From JAABTH01 sp964492615 (lineage in GTDB: Bacteria; Bacillota; Dethiobacteria; DTU022): a DNA stretch of 57,765 bases. Positions 17,397-25,722 of this stretch are shown here, piece after piece. The notes under the pieces are model-generated. The model was given only the letters and a program-made list of their open reading frames with translations, ran no database searches and was not told the DNA's origin. A program made the translations under genes and the position numbers. The stretch spans positions 1-57,765 of the forward strand of contig CAZBKZ010000012.1 in assembly GCA_964492615.1 (NCBI GenBank), written 5' to 3'. The stretch's first letter is position 1. Each line of letters starts with the position of its first letter.

Positions 17397-18669
17397 CTCT
17401 TTTCCTCCTTATCAGCGCAGCCCGGGCATGAGCTTCCAGGCCTTCGGAACGGGCCAGATCAGCGATTGGCCCGGCTGCTTTAACCATGGCTTCCCTGCTG
17501 TAATATATCACACTGGTTTTTTTATAGAAATCATCCACGGACAGGGGCGATGCATACCTGGCAGCTGAGCCGGTCGGCAGAACATGATTAGAGCCGGCCC
17601 AGTAATCACCGAGCGGTTCAGGCGCATATGGTCCTATAAAAATTGCTCCTGCACACTTAATGTTTTCAAGATAGCTCCAGGCTTCTTCGAGATGCAGCTC
17701 CAGATGCTCCGGGGCAAGATCATTAACCACGTTCCAGGCCTGATCAAGTGAAGAAACCAGGATTGCCGCCCCTTTTTCAGACAGTGATTGCAGGGCAATC
17801 TTCCGGCGGGGAAGGTCTTTCAACTGTTCCTCCAGATGTTGATCCACCCTCACTGCCAGGCTTTCAGAACAGGTTACCAGTATTGACCTGGAGAGAGGAT
17901 CATGCTCTGCCTGCGACAACAGGTCGGCTGCTATATAAGCAGGGTTAGCCTGATCATCAGCTACGATAACTATTTCACTCGGCCCGGCCAGCATATCAAT
18001 GCCGACATGCCCGTAGACTTCTTTTTTTGCCAGGGTAACATATATGTTGCCAGGACCAACAATTTTCTGCACCGCCCTCACAGTTTCAGTTCCATAAGCA
18101 AGCGCTGCGACAGCCTGGGCACCGCCTATTTTATATACTGCTTTCGCTCCTGCCAGGGAGGAAGCGGCAAGCGTTACCGGATTAACCCGGCCAGTGCTGT
18201 CCGGTGGAGTGCAGACGTATATGTCTTTCACCCCTGCAACAATAGCCGGTATAACAGTCATTAAAACTGAAGAAGGATATGCCGCCGTTCCACCGGGAAT
18301 ATATGCCCCGACAGACTGAAGAGGCATTATACGCTGACCGACTATAGAACCTTCTTCTGTGCTCCACCAGCCACTTCTGATCTGGTGTTCATGATAGCGC
18401 CTGATATTATGCATGGCACTCCTGATCACTTCAAGTAATTCCGGCTCAATATTTTTCAGGGCCAATTCCATTTCTGCCTGATCGACAGTAAGGTTTTCCA
18501 AAACTGCGCGGTCATATTTTTCTGTATAATCAAGAAGAGCTCTATCTCCTTTATTCTGCACTTCCTTTATTATTGCCCTGACCTGCTCCAGTTCATCCCT
18601 GTATTGATTAAATGAATTATCTGTGCCGCTTTCCCTATATTTTTGATATGTAGTAATCGGTAAAACCAT
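17374..18669 (-). CDS. hisD: Histidinol dehydrogenase
   Basis: Zinc- and NAD-dependent enzyme oxidising histidinol to histidine in two steps. The 431-residue length is typical. Motifs include IPGGTAAYPSSVLM, AGAKAVYKIGGAQAVAALAYGTE, KIVGPGNIYVTLAKK, DMLAGPSEIVIVADD and the metal and active-site region NDLAPEHLELHLE. It is the first gene of the his cluster, with a predicted promoter about 65 bases upstream. HisG, normally beside hisD, is about 25 kb away. Confidence 0.97.
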   Translation of the reverse strand: MVLPITTYQKYRESGTDNSFNQYRDELEQVRAIIKEVQNKGDRALLDYTEKYDRAVLENLTVDQAEMELALKNIEPELLEVIRSAMHNIRRYHEHQIRSGWWSTEEGSIVGQRIMPLQSVGAYIPGGTAAYPSSVLMTVIPAIVAGVKDIYVCTPPDSTGRVNPVTLAASSLAGAKAVYKIGGAQAVAALAYGTETVRAVQKIVGPGNIYVTLAKKEVYGHVGIDMLAGPSEIVIVADDQANPAYIAADLLSQAEHDPLSRSILVTCSESLAVRVDQHLEEQLKDLPRRKIALQSLSEKGAAILVSSLDQAWNVVNDLAPEHLELHLEEAWSYLENIKCAGAIFIGPYAPEPLGDYWAGSNHVLPTGSAARYASPLSVDDFYKKTSVIYYSREAMVKAAGPIADLARSEGLEAHARAALIRRKRDESSGRD

Positions 18670-18732
18670 CGGTTTTCTCCAGTTCTATAGAAGTATTATT
18701 ATAAGGCGGAAACAGGTGGAAAGATCATGCAT

Positions 18733-18761
18733 ATATTAACATGGCTGATAGTTAACGTCAA
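18733..18761 (-). promoter_or_regulatory. Predicted sigma-A promoter for the hisDBAIK cluster
   Basis: TTGACG (-35) and TAATAT (-10) on the minus strand are separated by 17 bases and lie in the 108-base gap between aroA and hisD, pointing at hisD. A second TATAAT lies nearer the start (about 18697-18702), with a poorer -35. Confidence 0.5.
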
Positions 18762-18777
18762 TTTGCCGGTAGTAAGA

Positions 18778-20058
18778 TTAGTCCGCTATTAATTTCCTCA
18801 AATCCTGCATAAAATGCGGATAAGAAATAGAAACCGCTTCTGCTCCATTAATAACAGTATCACCTTCGGCAGCAAGGCCGGCAACTGCCAGAGCCATGGC
18901 CATGCGGTGATCGCCGTAGCTGTGCACCTTTGCACCCATGAAACGGGTGTTTCCCTGTATCGAAAGGTCGTCCCCTCCGGATGAAATAACTGCACCGAGC
19001 CTGGTTAATTCCTGTTCAATAGCTGCCAGACGATCAGTTTCTTTAACCCGCAGTTCCCCGGCATTTTTAATTGTTGTAATACCGTCTGCAACCGATGCAG
19101 CGACAGCTATTACCGGTATTTCATCAATTAGCTTCGGAATTGTTTCTCCATCGATTATAGTTCCTTTTAAAGCAGGACCGCCCCTGACAAAGATGTCGGC
19201 AACCGGTTCCCTGCCCCATAATCTTTTGTCCCTTATCTCCAGGTCAGCACCCATTTCCAATAAAACGTCAATAATTCCACTCCTGGTCGGATTAATACCC
19301 ACATCTTTCAGGTAAACCTCCGCCCCGGGAATAATTGCCGCAGCAACCATAAAGAAAGCAGCTGTCGAGATGTCTCCGGGAACCTTAATCCGGCAGCCTT
19401 CCAACCGTTTACCTCCACGAAGCAGCACAGTGCTTTCTTTATTGCTGATGCAGGCTCCGAATTCTGCAAGCATCAATTCTGTATGGTCACGGCTGAGGTA
19501 AGGCTCAATAAACTTTGTCTCTTCTGCGTTAAAAAGGGCAGCCAGCAATACTGCCGACTTAACCTGGGCGCTGGCCCGCGGCGAAGAATAGTTGATCCCC
19601 CGGATCCTGCCCTCACTAACAGTAAGGGGAAGCAACCCGTCTGTCCCCCTGATAGATGCACCCATCAGGGAAAGAGGCTTTATTACTCTATTCATCGGCC
19701 GTTTTCGCAGTGAATCATCGCCTGTAATCACCGTTTCAAATGGTTGCCCGGCCAGAACTCCAAGGAGCAGCCTGGCGGTAGTGCCGGAATTGCCGGCATC
19801 GAGAGTGACAGCAGGCTTTTCCAGGTTCATATCACGGCCTTCGACAAGCAGTAACCCGGGGCTTTCAGTAATTTTTACCCCGAGAGCTCTCAGGCAGTTA
19901 ATGGTTGAACGGCAATCGTCTGCATCAAGAAAGCCTTCTATTTCAGTAATACCGTGAGCCAGCGAACCGATAATCAGGGCACGGTGGGTTATAGATTTAT
20001 CACCGGGCACGGTAAGTTCGCCATTTAACTTTTGGGGACGATTGATAATAATGATCAT
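18778..20058 (-). CDS. aroA: 3-phosphoshikimate 1-carboxyvinyltransferase (EPSP synthase)
   Basis: Transfers the enolpyruvyl group of PEP to shikimate 3-phosphate. The 426-residue protein starts MIIIINRPQKLNGELTVPGD and has the KSITHRALIIGSLA signature, LDAGNSGTTARLLLG, DDSLRKRPMNR, SRDHTELMLAEFG and VKETDRLAAIEQEL. The ATG at 20058 is fixed by CAGGAGCAAATC directly upstream; the frame runs further but that part reads through the promoter region. With aroB and aroC this covers three shikimate-pathway steps in the window. It is transcribed divergently from the P-loop/Asp23-like gene. Confidence 0.96.
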   Translation of the reverse strand: MIIIINRPQKLNGELTVPGDKSITHRALIIGSLAHGITEIEGFLDADDCRSTINCLRALGVKITESPGLLLVEGRDMNLEKPAVTLDAGNSGTTARLLLGVLAGQPFETVITGDDSLRKRPMNRVIKPLSLMGASIRGTDGLLPLTVSEGRIRGINYSSPRASAQVKSAVLLAALFNAEETKFIEPYLSRDHTELMLAEFGACISNKESTVLLRGGKRLEGCRIKVPGDISTAAFFMVAAAIIPGAEVYLKDVGINPTRSGIIDVLLEMGADLEIRDKRLWGREPVADIFVRGGPALKGTIIDGETIPKLIDEIPVIAVAASVADGITTIKNAGELRVKETDRLAAIEQELTRLGAVISSGGDDLSIQGNTRFMGAKVHSYGDHRMAMALAVAGLAAEGDTVINGAEAVSISYPHFMQDLRKLIAD

Positions 20059-20157
20059 GATTTGCTCCTGATTCAGTTCTATTACAGGTGTGATATAATA
20101 ATAAAACAGTTTGCCCCTCTTCGGCAAGCATAATTGAGAGGAAGTGGTAGTGATCTT

Positions 20158-21036
20158 ATGGATATATTTGCCTTAATTGGCCATAGTGGCACGGGTAAAA
20201 GTCACCAGGCTCCCATCCTGGCCAGGCAGTATAATATTGAATATATAATTGATGACGGTCTCTTAATAAAGGGCAACCAGTCGTTGGCGGGACGCTCTGC
20301 CAAAAGGGAAAACACCCGTTACGGGGCAATAAAAAGAGCCCTTTTTAAAGATGAAAAACATGCCAGACAGGTTAAGAGTAAACTTGCCGAAATATCACCC
20401 GGCAAACTGCTTATCATCGGCACATCCAGGCGAATGGTCGATATGATTGCCCTCAACCTGGGGCTTGATTTACCGACCTATTATTTTACCATCGAAGAAG
20501 TTTCCAGCCCTGAATCAATTGAAACTGCGCTAACTGTGAGAGCAAAGACAAACCGCCACGTTATTCCTTTGCCCACTTTTGCCATAAAAAAAGATTTTCC
20601 GGGTTACCTGATCAACCCCCTGCGCACTTTCTTTGCCCTGCCTGCAGCCCATAAATCAGAAACCGCTCTTGAACGCTCGGTGGTTCGTCCTGTCTTCAGC
20701 ACCCTAGGCAGCTTTTACATTAGCGAGCATGTTATACACGACCTGGTTGAATACCTGGCCCGGAATATCCCCGGGGTAAAAAAGATAATGCATACCGAGG
20801 TAGAAAATGGCAACGGCAGGGTCTGTATAAATATCGACCTTTCCATTGATATTTTCAGCATTTCACAGAAACCGATAGACAGTCTTCTCAAGGAAATTCA
20901 AAACACGGTTAAAGAACAGGTGGAACATCAAACCGGATTTTTCCTGGACCAGGTTAATGTCTATGCACGAAAACTTCATATTGATGAAACCGTTTTAAAT
21001 GACAGGGATAAAATGCGCTCCATTTTCAGTAGATAA
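20158..21036 (+). CDS. P-loop ATPase with C-terminal Asp23-like domain
   Basis: I do not know this gene's role. The 292-residue protein opens with a Walker A motif, GHSGTGKS (residues 8-15), then a nucleotide-kinase-like region to about residue 185. From about 185 to 285 the sequence resembles the Asp23/Gls24 envelope-stress family: GSFYISEHVIHDLVEYLA, a GV-led strand pattern, then paired helices and VNVYARKLHI, the typical ending. The ATG at 20158 is chosen because the P-loop follows at once; a TTG at 20134 is possible, and GAGAGGAAG upstream lies somewhat far from the ATG. Its stop directly abuts the fdhD stop (TAATTA), with no room for a separate terminator. Confidence 0.7.
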   Translation: MDIFALIGHSGTGKSHQAPILARQYNIEYIIDDGLLIKGNQSLAGRSAKRENTRYGAIKRALFKDEKHARQVKSKLAEISPGKLLIIGTSRRMVDMIALNLGLDLPTYYFTIEEVSSPESIETALTVRAKTNRHVIPLPTFAIKKDFPGYLINPLRTFFALPAAHKSETALERSVVRPVFSTLGSFYISEHVIHDLVEYLARNIPGVKKIMHTEVENGNGRVCINIDLSIDIFSISQKPIDSLLKEIQNTVKEQVEHQTGFFLDQVNVYARKLHIDETVLNDRDKMRSIFSR

Positions 21037-21834
21037 TTAAACGTGCCCCTTTAAAACCCGCCATTCATTAGTATAAATATTCATTCGCTGCCCCCTGGCA
21101 AAACCGATAAGAGTAATATTTAATTTGTCAGCCAGTTCAATACTGAGGGTGGTAGGCGCTGCCCTTGATACTATCAATTCTGTTTTTAGCCTGGCTGCCT
21201 TGAGTAATATTTCGGAAGTTATACGTCCGCTAAGAATGAAAAACTTTCCCTCCATTGGAATTCTGCCCAGAAGGCATTCGCCGACTAGTTTGTCAACAGC
21301 ATTATGCCTGCCGATATCTTCAAAAAAGAAAAGGATTTCATTTTTATCGGCCAGGGCTGCACTGTGCACTCCCCCGGTTATTTTAAACAAGTCTGAAATA
21401 TGCTGCACTTTTTTACTGAGACTGATTATTGTATCTGCTTCAACCTGCAGTTTACCATCCAGGGGTTTGCTCTGCATGGAATCAAGAACATTAAAAAATA
21501 TTGTTCCTTTCCCACAACCAGAGGTGATAGTCCTTTTACCATAAAGCTTTTCTATCGCCCCAGTATCTTTATTAAGCTCTATTTCAACCAGCCTACCCTC
21601 GTTTACCCTGATTGAAGAAAGATCATCAACAGTATCGATAAAACCTTCAGAGCGCAGAAAACCAAGGGCAAGACGATCTATTTTTTCCGGAGTACAGAGC
21701 AGGGTAACTAGCTCCTTACCGTTAAGGAACAAGGTGACCGGAGTTTCCACTACAACCGGATCTTCCTTATCCGCCCATTTGTTATCACGCAGGGTTCTTA
21801 TTTTTTTTAAAACAGATTTATTAATATCAATCAA
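21037..21834 (-). CDS. fdhD: Formate dehydrogenase accessory sulfurtransferase FdhD
   Basis: FdhD passes sulfur from a cysteine desulfurase to the molybdenum/tungsten bis-MGD cofactor of formate dehydrogenases. The 265 residues include TSGCGKGTIFFN (about residues 106-117), in place of the usual CGxCG loop; only the first cysteine of the CxxC pair remains. Further family motifs are GGVHSAAL, FEDIGRHNAVDKLVG and LSGRITSEILLKAA, followed by SRAAPTTLSIELA. The start is TTG with only a distant GGAG. Its nearness to the FDH-like operon (with a GH1 gene between) suggests that enzyme as its client. Confidence 0.9.
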   Translation of the reverse strand: MIDINKSVLKKIRTLRDNKWADKEDPVVVETPVTLFLNGKELVTLLCTPEKIDRLALGFLRSEGFIDTVDDLSSIRVNEGRLVEIELNKDTGAIEKLYGKRTITSGCGKGTIFFNVLDSMQSKPLDGKLQVEADTIISLSKKVQHISDLFKITGGVHSAALADKNEILFFFEDIGRHNAVDKLVGECLLGRIPMEGKFFILSGRITSEILLKAARLKTELIVSRAAPTTLSIELADKLNITLIGFARGQRMNIYTNEWRVLKGHV

Positions 21835-21928
21835 TTATCATTTCAACTCCACAGCGCATTATACTAATAGATTATGCCGGCCGCCCCTGGGAAAAAGGAC
21901 TTTCCGGCATATAACCGCCACGCTTTAA

Positions 21929-23278
21929 TTACTCAAGGCCATTGCGGCTGATTACCTGTTTGTACCAGTCTGCGCTTTTCTTCGGATAACGTTTCTGTGT
22001 TTCAAAATCGATATATACTATACCAAAACGTTTACTGTAACCAAAAGCCCACTCAAAATTATCCATCAGGGTCCATAGATAATAACCCTTCAATGGCACC
22101 CCTTCCTGAACTGCTTTCCAGCACTGCTCGATATAGCCTCTGAGGTAGGCTACCCGCTTATCGTCATTAACCGACCCATCCGCCAGAAGTTGGTCATCAA
22201 ATGCAGCGCCATTTTCGGTTATATAAAGGGGCAGTGGCCCATAATCACGGTGCACACGGACCAACAGTTCATAAAGCCCTTCCGGGTATACCTCCCAACC
22301 CATTTCCGTATAATCGGCATCAGGCGGGTTTACCGGGCTGCCCATGAAAGCATTATCATCACCTGTAGATTCCACCAGCACGCGGGTATAGTTATTAATG
22401 CCCAGGAAATCGAGCGGTTCACTCACCATGATAGAGTCCTCTTCACTGAAAAGTGGCACCTTAAAGCTCCTGGAGAAGATCTCAACCATATCTTCCGGGT
22501 AGGAACCCTTAAAAATCGGGTCCAGGAACCACCTGTTTATAAAACCATCCGACCGGTGCGCAGCTTTCATGTCTTCTTCGCTATCAGTTAAAGGCTGCAC
22601 GGGAGCCAGGTTCAGGGTAATACCAATCTTTTCATCAACCCTTTTTACCTGGCGAAAAGCATTTACGGCAAGCCCGTGAGCTATCAAAAGGTTATGCGAT
22701 ACCTGCAAGGCTTGATTAAAATCAGTCTGCCCGGGAGCATGAACGCCAAATGCATTTCCAAGAACAGCAACCACCCAGGGTTCATTGAGAGTTATCCACA
22801 TGCTGACAGGAAGATCGAGGCTTTCAAAAAGATATGCGGCATATTCAGCAAAATAGCGAGCAGTATCCCGATTTTCCCAACCGCCTTTATCCTGAAGAGC
22901 CTGGGGGAGATCCCAGTGATAAAGGGTAGCGGCAGGTTGTATACTAAATTTGTGGAGTTCATCCACCAGTTTGCGATAAAAATCAAGCCCCCTGGTGTTG
23001 GGCGTACCTCCACCGGCAGGAAATATCCTGGGCCAGGATATGGAAAAACGGTAACTGTTCAAACCAAGGTCAGCCATCATTTTTACATCGTCTTTAAAGC
23101 GAAGGTAATGATCGCAGGCAACATCCCCGGTATCATTGTTCCAAATCCTGCCCTCAGTGTGTGCAAATTGATCCCAAATAGATTTTCCTTTCCCGTCAGC
23201 ATCTGGGGAACCTTCAATCTGGTAAGAAGCTGTAGCAGCACCCCAGACAAATTCGTCAGGAAATATTTTACTGCTCAT
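21929..23278 (-). CDS. bglA: Beta-glucosidase, glycoside hydrolase family 1
   Basis: Cytosolic retaining glycosidase that cleaves beta-glucosides or similar short oligosaccharides. The 449-residue length is standard for GH1. The acid/base glutamate is in TLNEPWV (E166) and the nucleophile in YITENGAAF (E355). The N-terminal FVWGAATASYQIEG and late LMDNFEWAFGYSKRFG signatures are intact. No signal peptide is seen. No sugar transporter or other glycosidase lies nearby, so it appears alone between fdhD and the FDH-like operon. Transfer is possible, but I see no mobile-element trace. Confidence 0.95.
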   Translation of the reverse strand: MSSKIFPDEFVWGAATASYQIEGSPDADGKGKSIWDQFAHTEGRIWNNDTGDVACDHYLRFKDDVKMMADLGLNSYRFSISWPRIFPAGGGTPNTRGLDFYRKLVDELHKFSIQPAATLYHWDLPQALQDKGGWENRDTARYFAEYAAYLFESLDLPVSMWITLNEPWVVAVLGNAFGVHAPGQTDFNQALQVSHNLLIAHGLAVNAFRQVKRVDEKIGITLNLAPVQPLTDSEEDMKAAHRSDGFINRWFLDPIFKGSYPEDMVEIFSRSFKVPLFSEEDSIMVSEPLDFLGINNYTRVLVESTGDDNAFMGSPVNPPDADYTEMGWEVYPEGLYELLVRVHRDYGPLPLYITENGAAFDDQLLADGSVNDDKRVAYLRGYIEQCWKAVQEGVPLKGYYLWTLMDNFEWAFGYSKRFGIVYIDFETQKRYPKKSADWYKQVISRNGLE

Positions 23279-23298
23279 TAACGGTCCCCTCCATTTGC

Positions 23299-25722
23299 TT
23301 ATTCGAGATTGGCAATTATTGAATGTCTTTTCATCTCATTACCGGCACATCCGCAGACATGCGGAACCGAAGATTGCTGTTTTCCATTTAAATTACCGTC
23401 TACCCTGAGGGCAATGTTGCTATCCGGCGTGGTCAGAAGCCCAAGGCCGCGACGAAACCTGCCTTCGTAGATAAATTCTGTTCCCGGGTGCTCCTCTGTT
23501 TTACAGGGCCATTGCAAACCCTGTTCTAATAAACGGCTGTAATTAATTCCGGCGTATTGTGGCGTTAAAGCAATTATCTCGTCGAATATATCTTCGGGAC
23601 TTTCATATTCCCATTCAAACCCGAGCCAGCCGGCCAATTCAGCTATCACCTGCCAATCAGGGTATACATCCCCCGGCGAATCCACTGCAGGCATATTCAA
23701 TTGAACTCTGCGCTCCGTATTGGTGTAGGTTCCCATTTTTTCAGCAAACGCGGCCGCCGGCAATACAACATCGGCAAGGGCTGCAGTTTCAGTCATAAAC
23801 ATTTCCTGGACAAGTAAAAAGTCAAGTTTCTTCAAAACATTAATTGCATCGGCACTACCCTCTCCACAGGCTGCCGGGTTTTCACCAAGTATAAGCATCG
23901 CTTTAACAGCCGGGTTATCCTGAGGAACAAAAACACAATCGACAGACAGACCGGGCTCCTTGCTGATCGGAATCTGCCAGGAATGGGAAAATTTTTCCCG
24001 GACTGCTTTTTCTGTTACTGACTGATAACCGGTTAATACCGTGGGCATTATTCCCATATCGCCACAACCCTGCAGGTTATTCTCGCCAAAAGGCAGGTAA
24101 AGACCGGAAGACTTTTTACCAATATTTCCGGTCAGAAGGGCCAGGTTAACCAGGGCCAGGACCAGCTCTTCTCCGTGCTCATGATCATTTAACATTGCGC
24201 TTGATATTATAGCTGCCGATTCGGCTCCGGCATAAATTCTGGCAGCCTCTCTGATTTCAACAGCGGTAACGCCTGTAATCCCGGCAGCCAGCTCAGGGGT
24301 TATAGACGCAATCCCCTTTTTAAAGTTTTCAAAGCCTTCTGTTCGTTTCGATACATACTTGTGGTCATATAGCTCTTCAGAGATTATAACGTTGGCCATG
24401 GCATGAGCCAGAACAACTGCTCCACCGGGTTTAAGATCCATTACCTGATGAGCAATATCTCTAAAGCCTGCCTGTTTTTCATTGGCCGATATCAATTTAG
24501 CTCCGCACCTTACCGCTTCCCTGATCCGGTAACCGATCACCGGATGAGTCCGAAGTGGGACGGCTTCTATCACCAGCAAGGCCTTTGCCCCAACCAGTTC
24601 TTCAATACTGTTGGTCATAGCCGTGCTGCCCAGAGATTGTCTCAGAGCTTTTATTGCCGAGACATGAGAATAACGGGTATGGCTATCAATATTGTTTGTG
24701 CCCATGCTGCGGATCAGCTTTTGAAACAGGTAGCTTTCTTCGTTGGTCACTTTGGGTGAACAGAGCCCCATCACAGATGCATCACCATAGCGCTTTCTGA
24801 CCCTGTCCAGGTTGTCAACGATAAAGCCAAGAGCTTCTTCCCAGGTTACCTCAATAAAAACCCCCTCCGATTTAACAAGGGGCGCCGTTATCCGCTCAGC
24901 ACTCTGCTGGTAATCCCACCCGAATTTACCACTGGCGCAAAGTTGTCCCCTGTTAACCGGGCTTTCCTTGTCGGGGGTTACCCCTGTTATTTGATTTCCG
25001 TGGGTATGCAGGTAAATACCGCAACCAACGCTGCAGTATGGGCAGATAGCCTTGGTTTTTTCCAGTTCCCAAGGTCGGCCTTTCCCAATACCGGATTTTG
25101 GAGTGAGGGCTCCTACAGGGCAACTATCGATACAGAGTCCGCAAAAAACACAGGTAGAGTCTTCAATTTTATCTTCATAGGCAGGACCTACATTACTGGC
25201 AAATCCGCGCTCAGTAAAATCGATTGCTCCCGCTCCGACAACCTCCTGGCATTTACCGACACAGATACCGCATAAAATACACTTATTCATATCCCTGATA
25301 AAGAACTGATTGCTGTCATCAAGTGAAAGTTCTTTTACTTCACCCAAGTATTCACTGTCGGTAATCCCATACCGGTAACAGTAGTCCTGTAGCTTGCACT
25401 CACCGGTTTTTTCACAGGTAATACAAACCAGGGGGTGGTTGGCCACCATAAGCTTTAATATATCCTGCCTGGCCCTGACTACACGCTCCGATTCTGTATG
25501 AACAATCATCCCGGGAGCAACAGGAGTAACACAGGAAGCAACCAGGGCCTTAGCTTTCTCCACTTCAACCACGCATATCCGGCAGGCGCCGTTGGGGGGA
25601 AGTTGGGGATCATAGCAAAAAGTAGGGATATCTGCACCCGCTATTCTTGCTGCTTCCAGTATAGTAGTACCTGGTTCTACTTCCAATTCTGTTTCGTCAA
25701 TGGTCAGTTTAATGGTTGACAT
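23299..25722 (-). CDS. NADH-linked molybdopterin oxidoreductase, FDH-like large subunit with Ser at the metal-ligand position
   Basis: The 807-residue protein has the layout of the catalytic subunit of NAD-dependent formate dehydrogenases. An N-terminal [2Fe-2S] domain (FCYDPQLPPNGACRIC) comes first, then a His/Cys cluster region (about residues 96-115), two [4Fe-4S] motifs (CILCGICVGKC and CVFCGLCIDSCP, about 148-201), a CPYCSVGC cluster (227-234), and the bis-MGD domains. Formate dehydrogenases carry Sec or Cys in a RL(U/C)H motif; here it reads TRYSH, Ser352 (codon TCT) before His353. The usual LCxKG is also changed to LCASG (about 261-265), losing the catalytic lysine. It overlaps the NuoF-like gene by 14 bases. 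Formate may therefore not be the substrate, or catalysis differs. Confidence 0.85.
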   Translation of the reverse strand: MSTIKLTIDETELEVEPGTTILEAARIAGADIPTFCYDPQLPPNGACRICVVEVEKAKALVASCVTPVAPGMIVHTESERVVRARQDILKLMVANHPLVCITCEKTGECKLQDYCYRYGITDSEYLGEVKELSLDDSNQFFIRDMNKCILCGICVGKCQEVVGAGAIDFTERGFASNVGPAYEDKIEDSTCVFCGLCIDSCPVGALTPKSGIGKGRPWELEKTKAICPYCSVGCGIYLHTHGNQITGVTPDKESPVNRGQLCASGKFGWDYQQSAERITAPLVKSEGVFIEVTWEEALGFIVDNLDRVRKRYGDASVMGLCSPKVTNEESYLFQKLIRSMGTNNIDSHTRYSHVSAIKALRQSLGSTAMTNSIEELVGAKALLVIEAVPLRTHPVIGYRIREAVRCGAKLISANEKQAGFRDIAHQVMDLKPGGAVVLAHAMANVIISEELYDHKYVSKRTEGFENFKKGIASITPELAAGITGVTAVEIREAARIYAGAESAAIISSAMLNDHEHGEELVLALVNLALLTGNIGKKSSGLYLPFGENNLQGCGDMGIMPTVLTGYQSVTEKAVREKFSHSWQIPISKEPGLSVDCVFVPQDNPAVKAMLILGENPAACGEGSADAINVLKKLDFLLVQEMFMTETAALADVVLPAAAFAEKMGTYTNTERRVQLNMPAVDSPGDVYPDWQVIAELAGWLGFEWEYESPEDIFDEIIALTPQYAGINYSRLLEQGLQWPCKTEEHPGTEFIYEGRFRRGLGLLTTPDSNIALRVDGNLNGKQQSSVPHVCGCAGNEMKRHSIIANLE

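Noticed and set aside
23299..25722. Selenocysteine formate dehydrogenase
   Set aside because: The position is TCT (Ser), with no TGA codon in the frame, so no Sec insertion is possible here.
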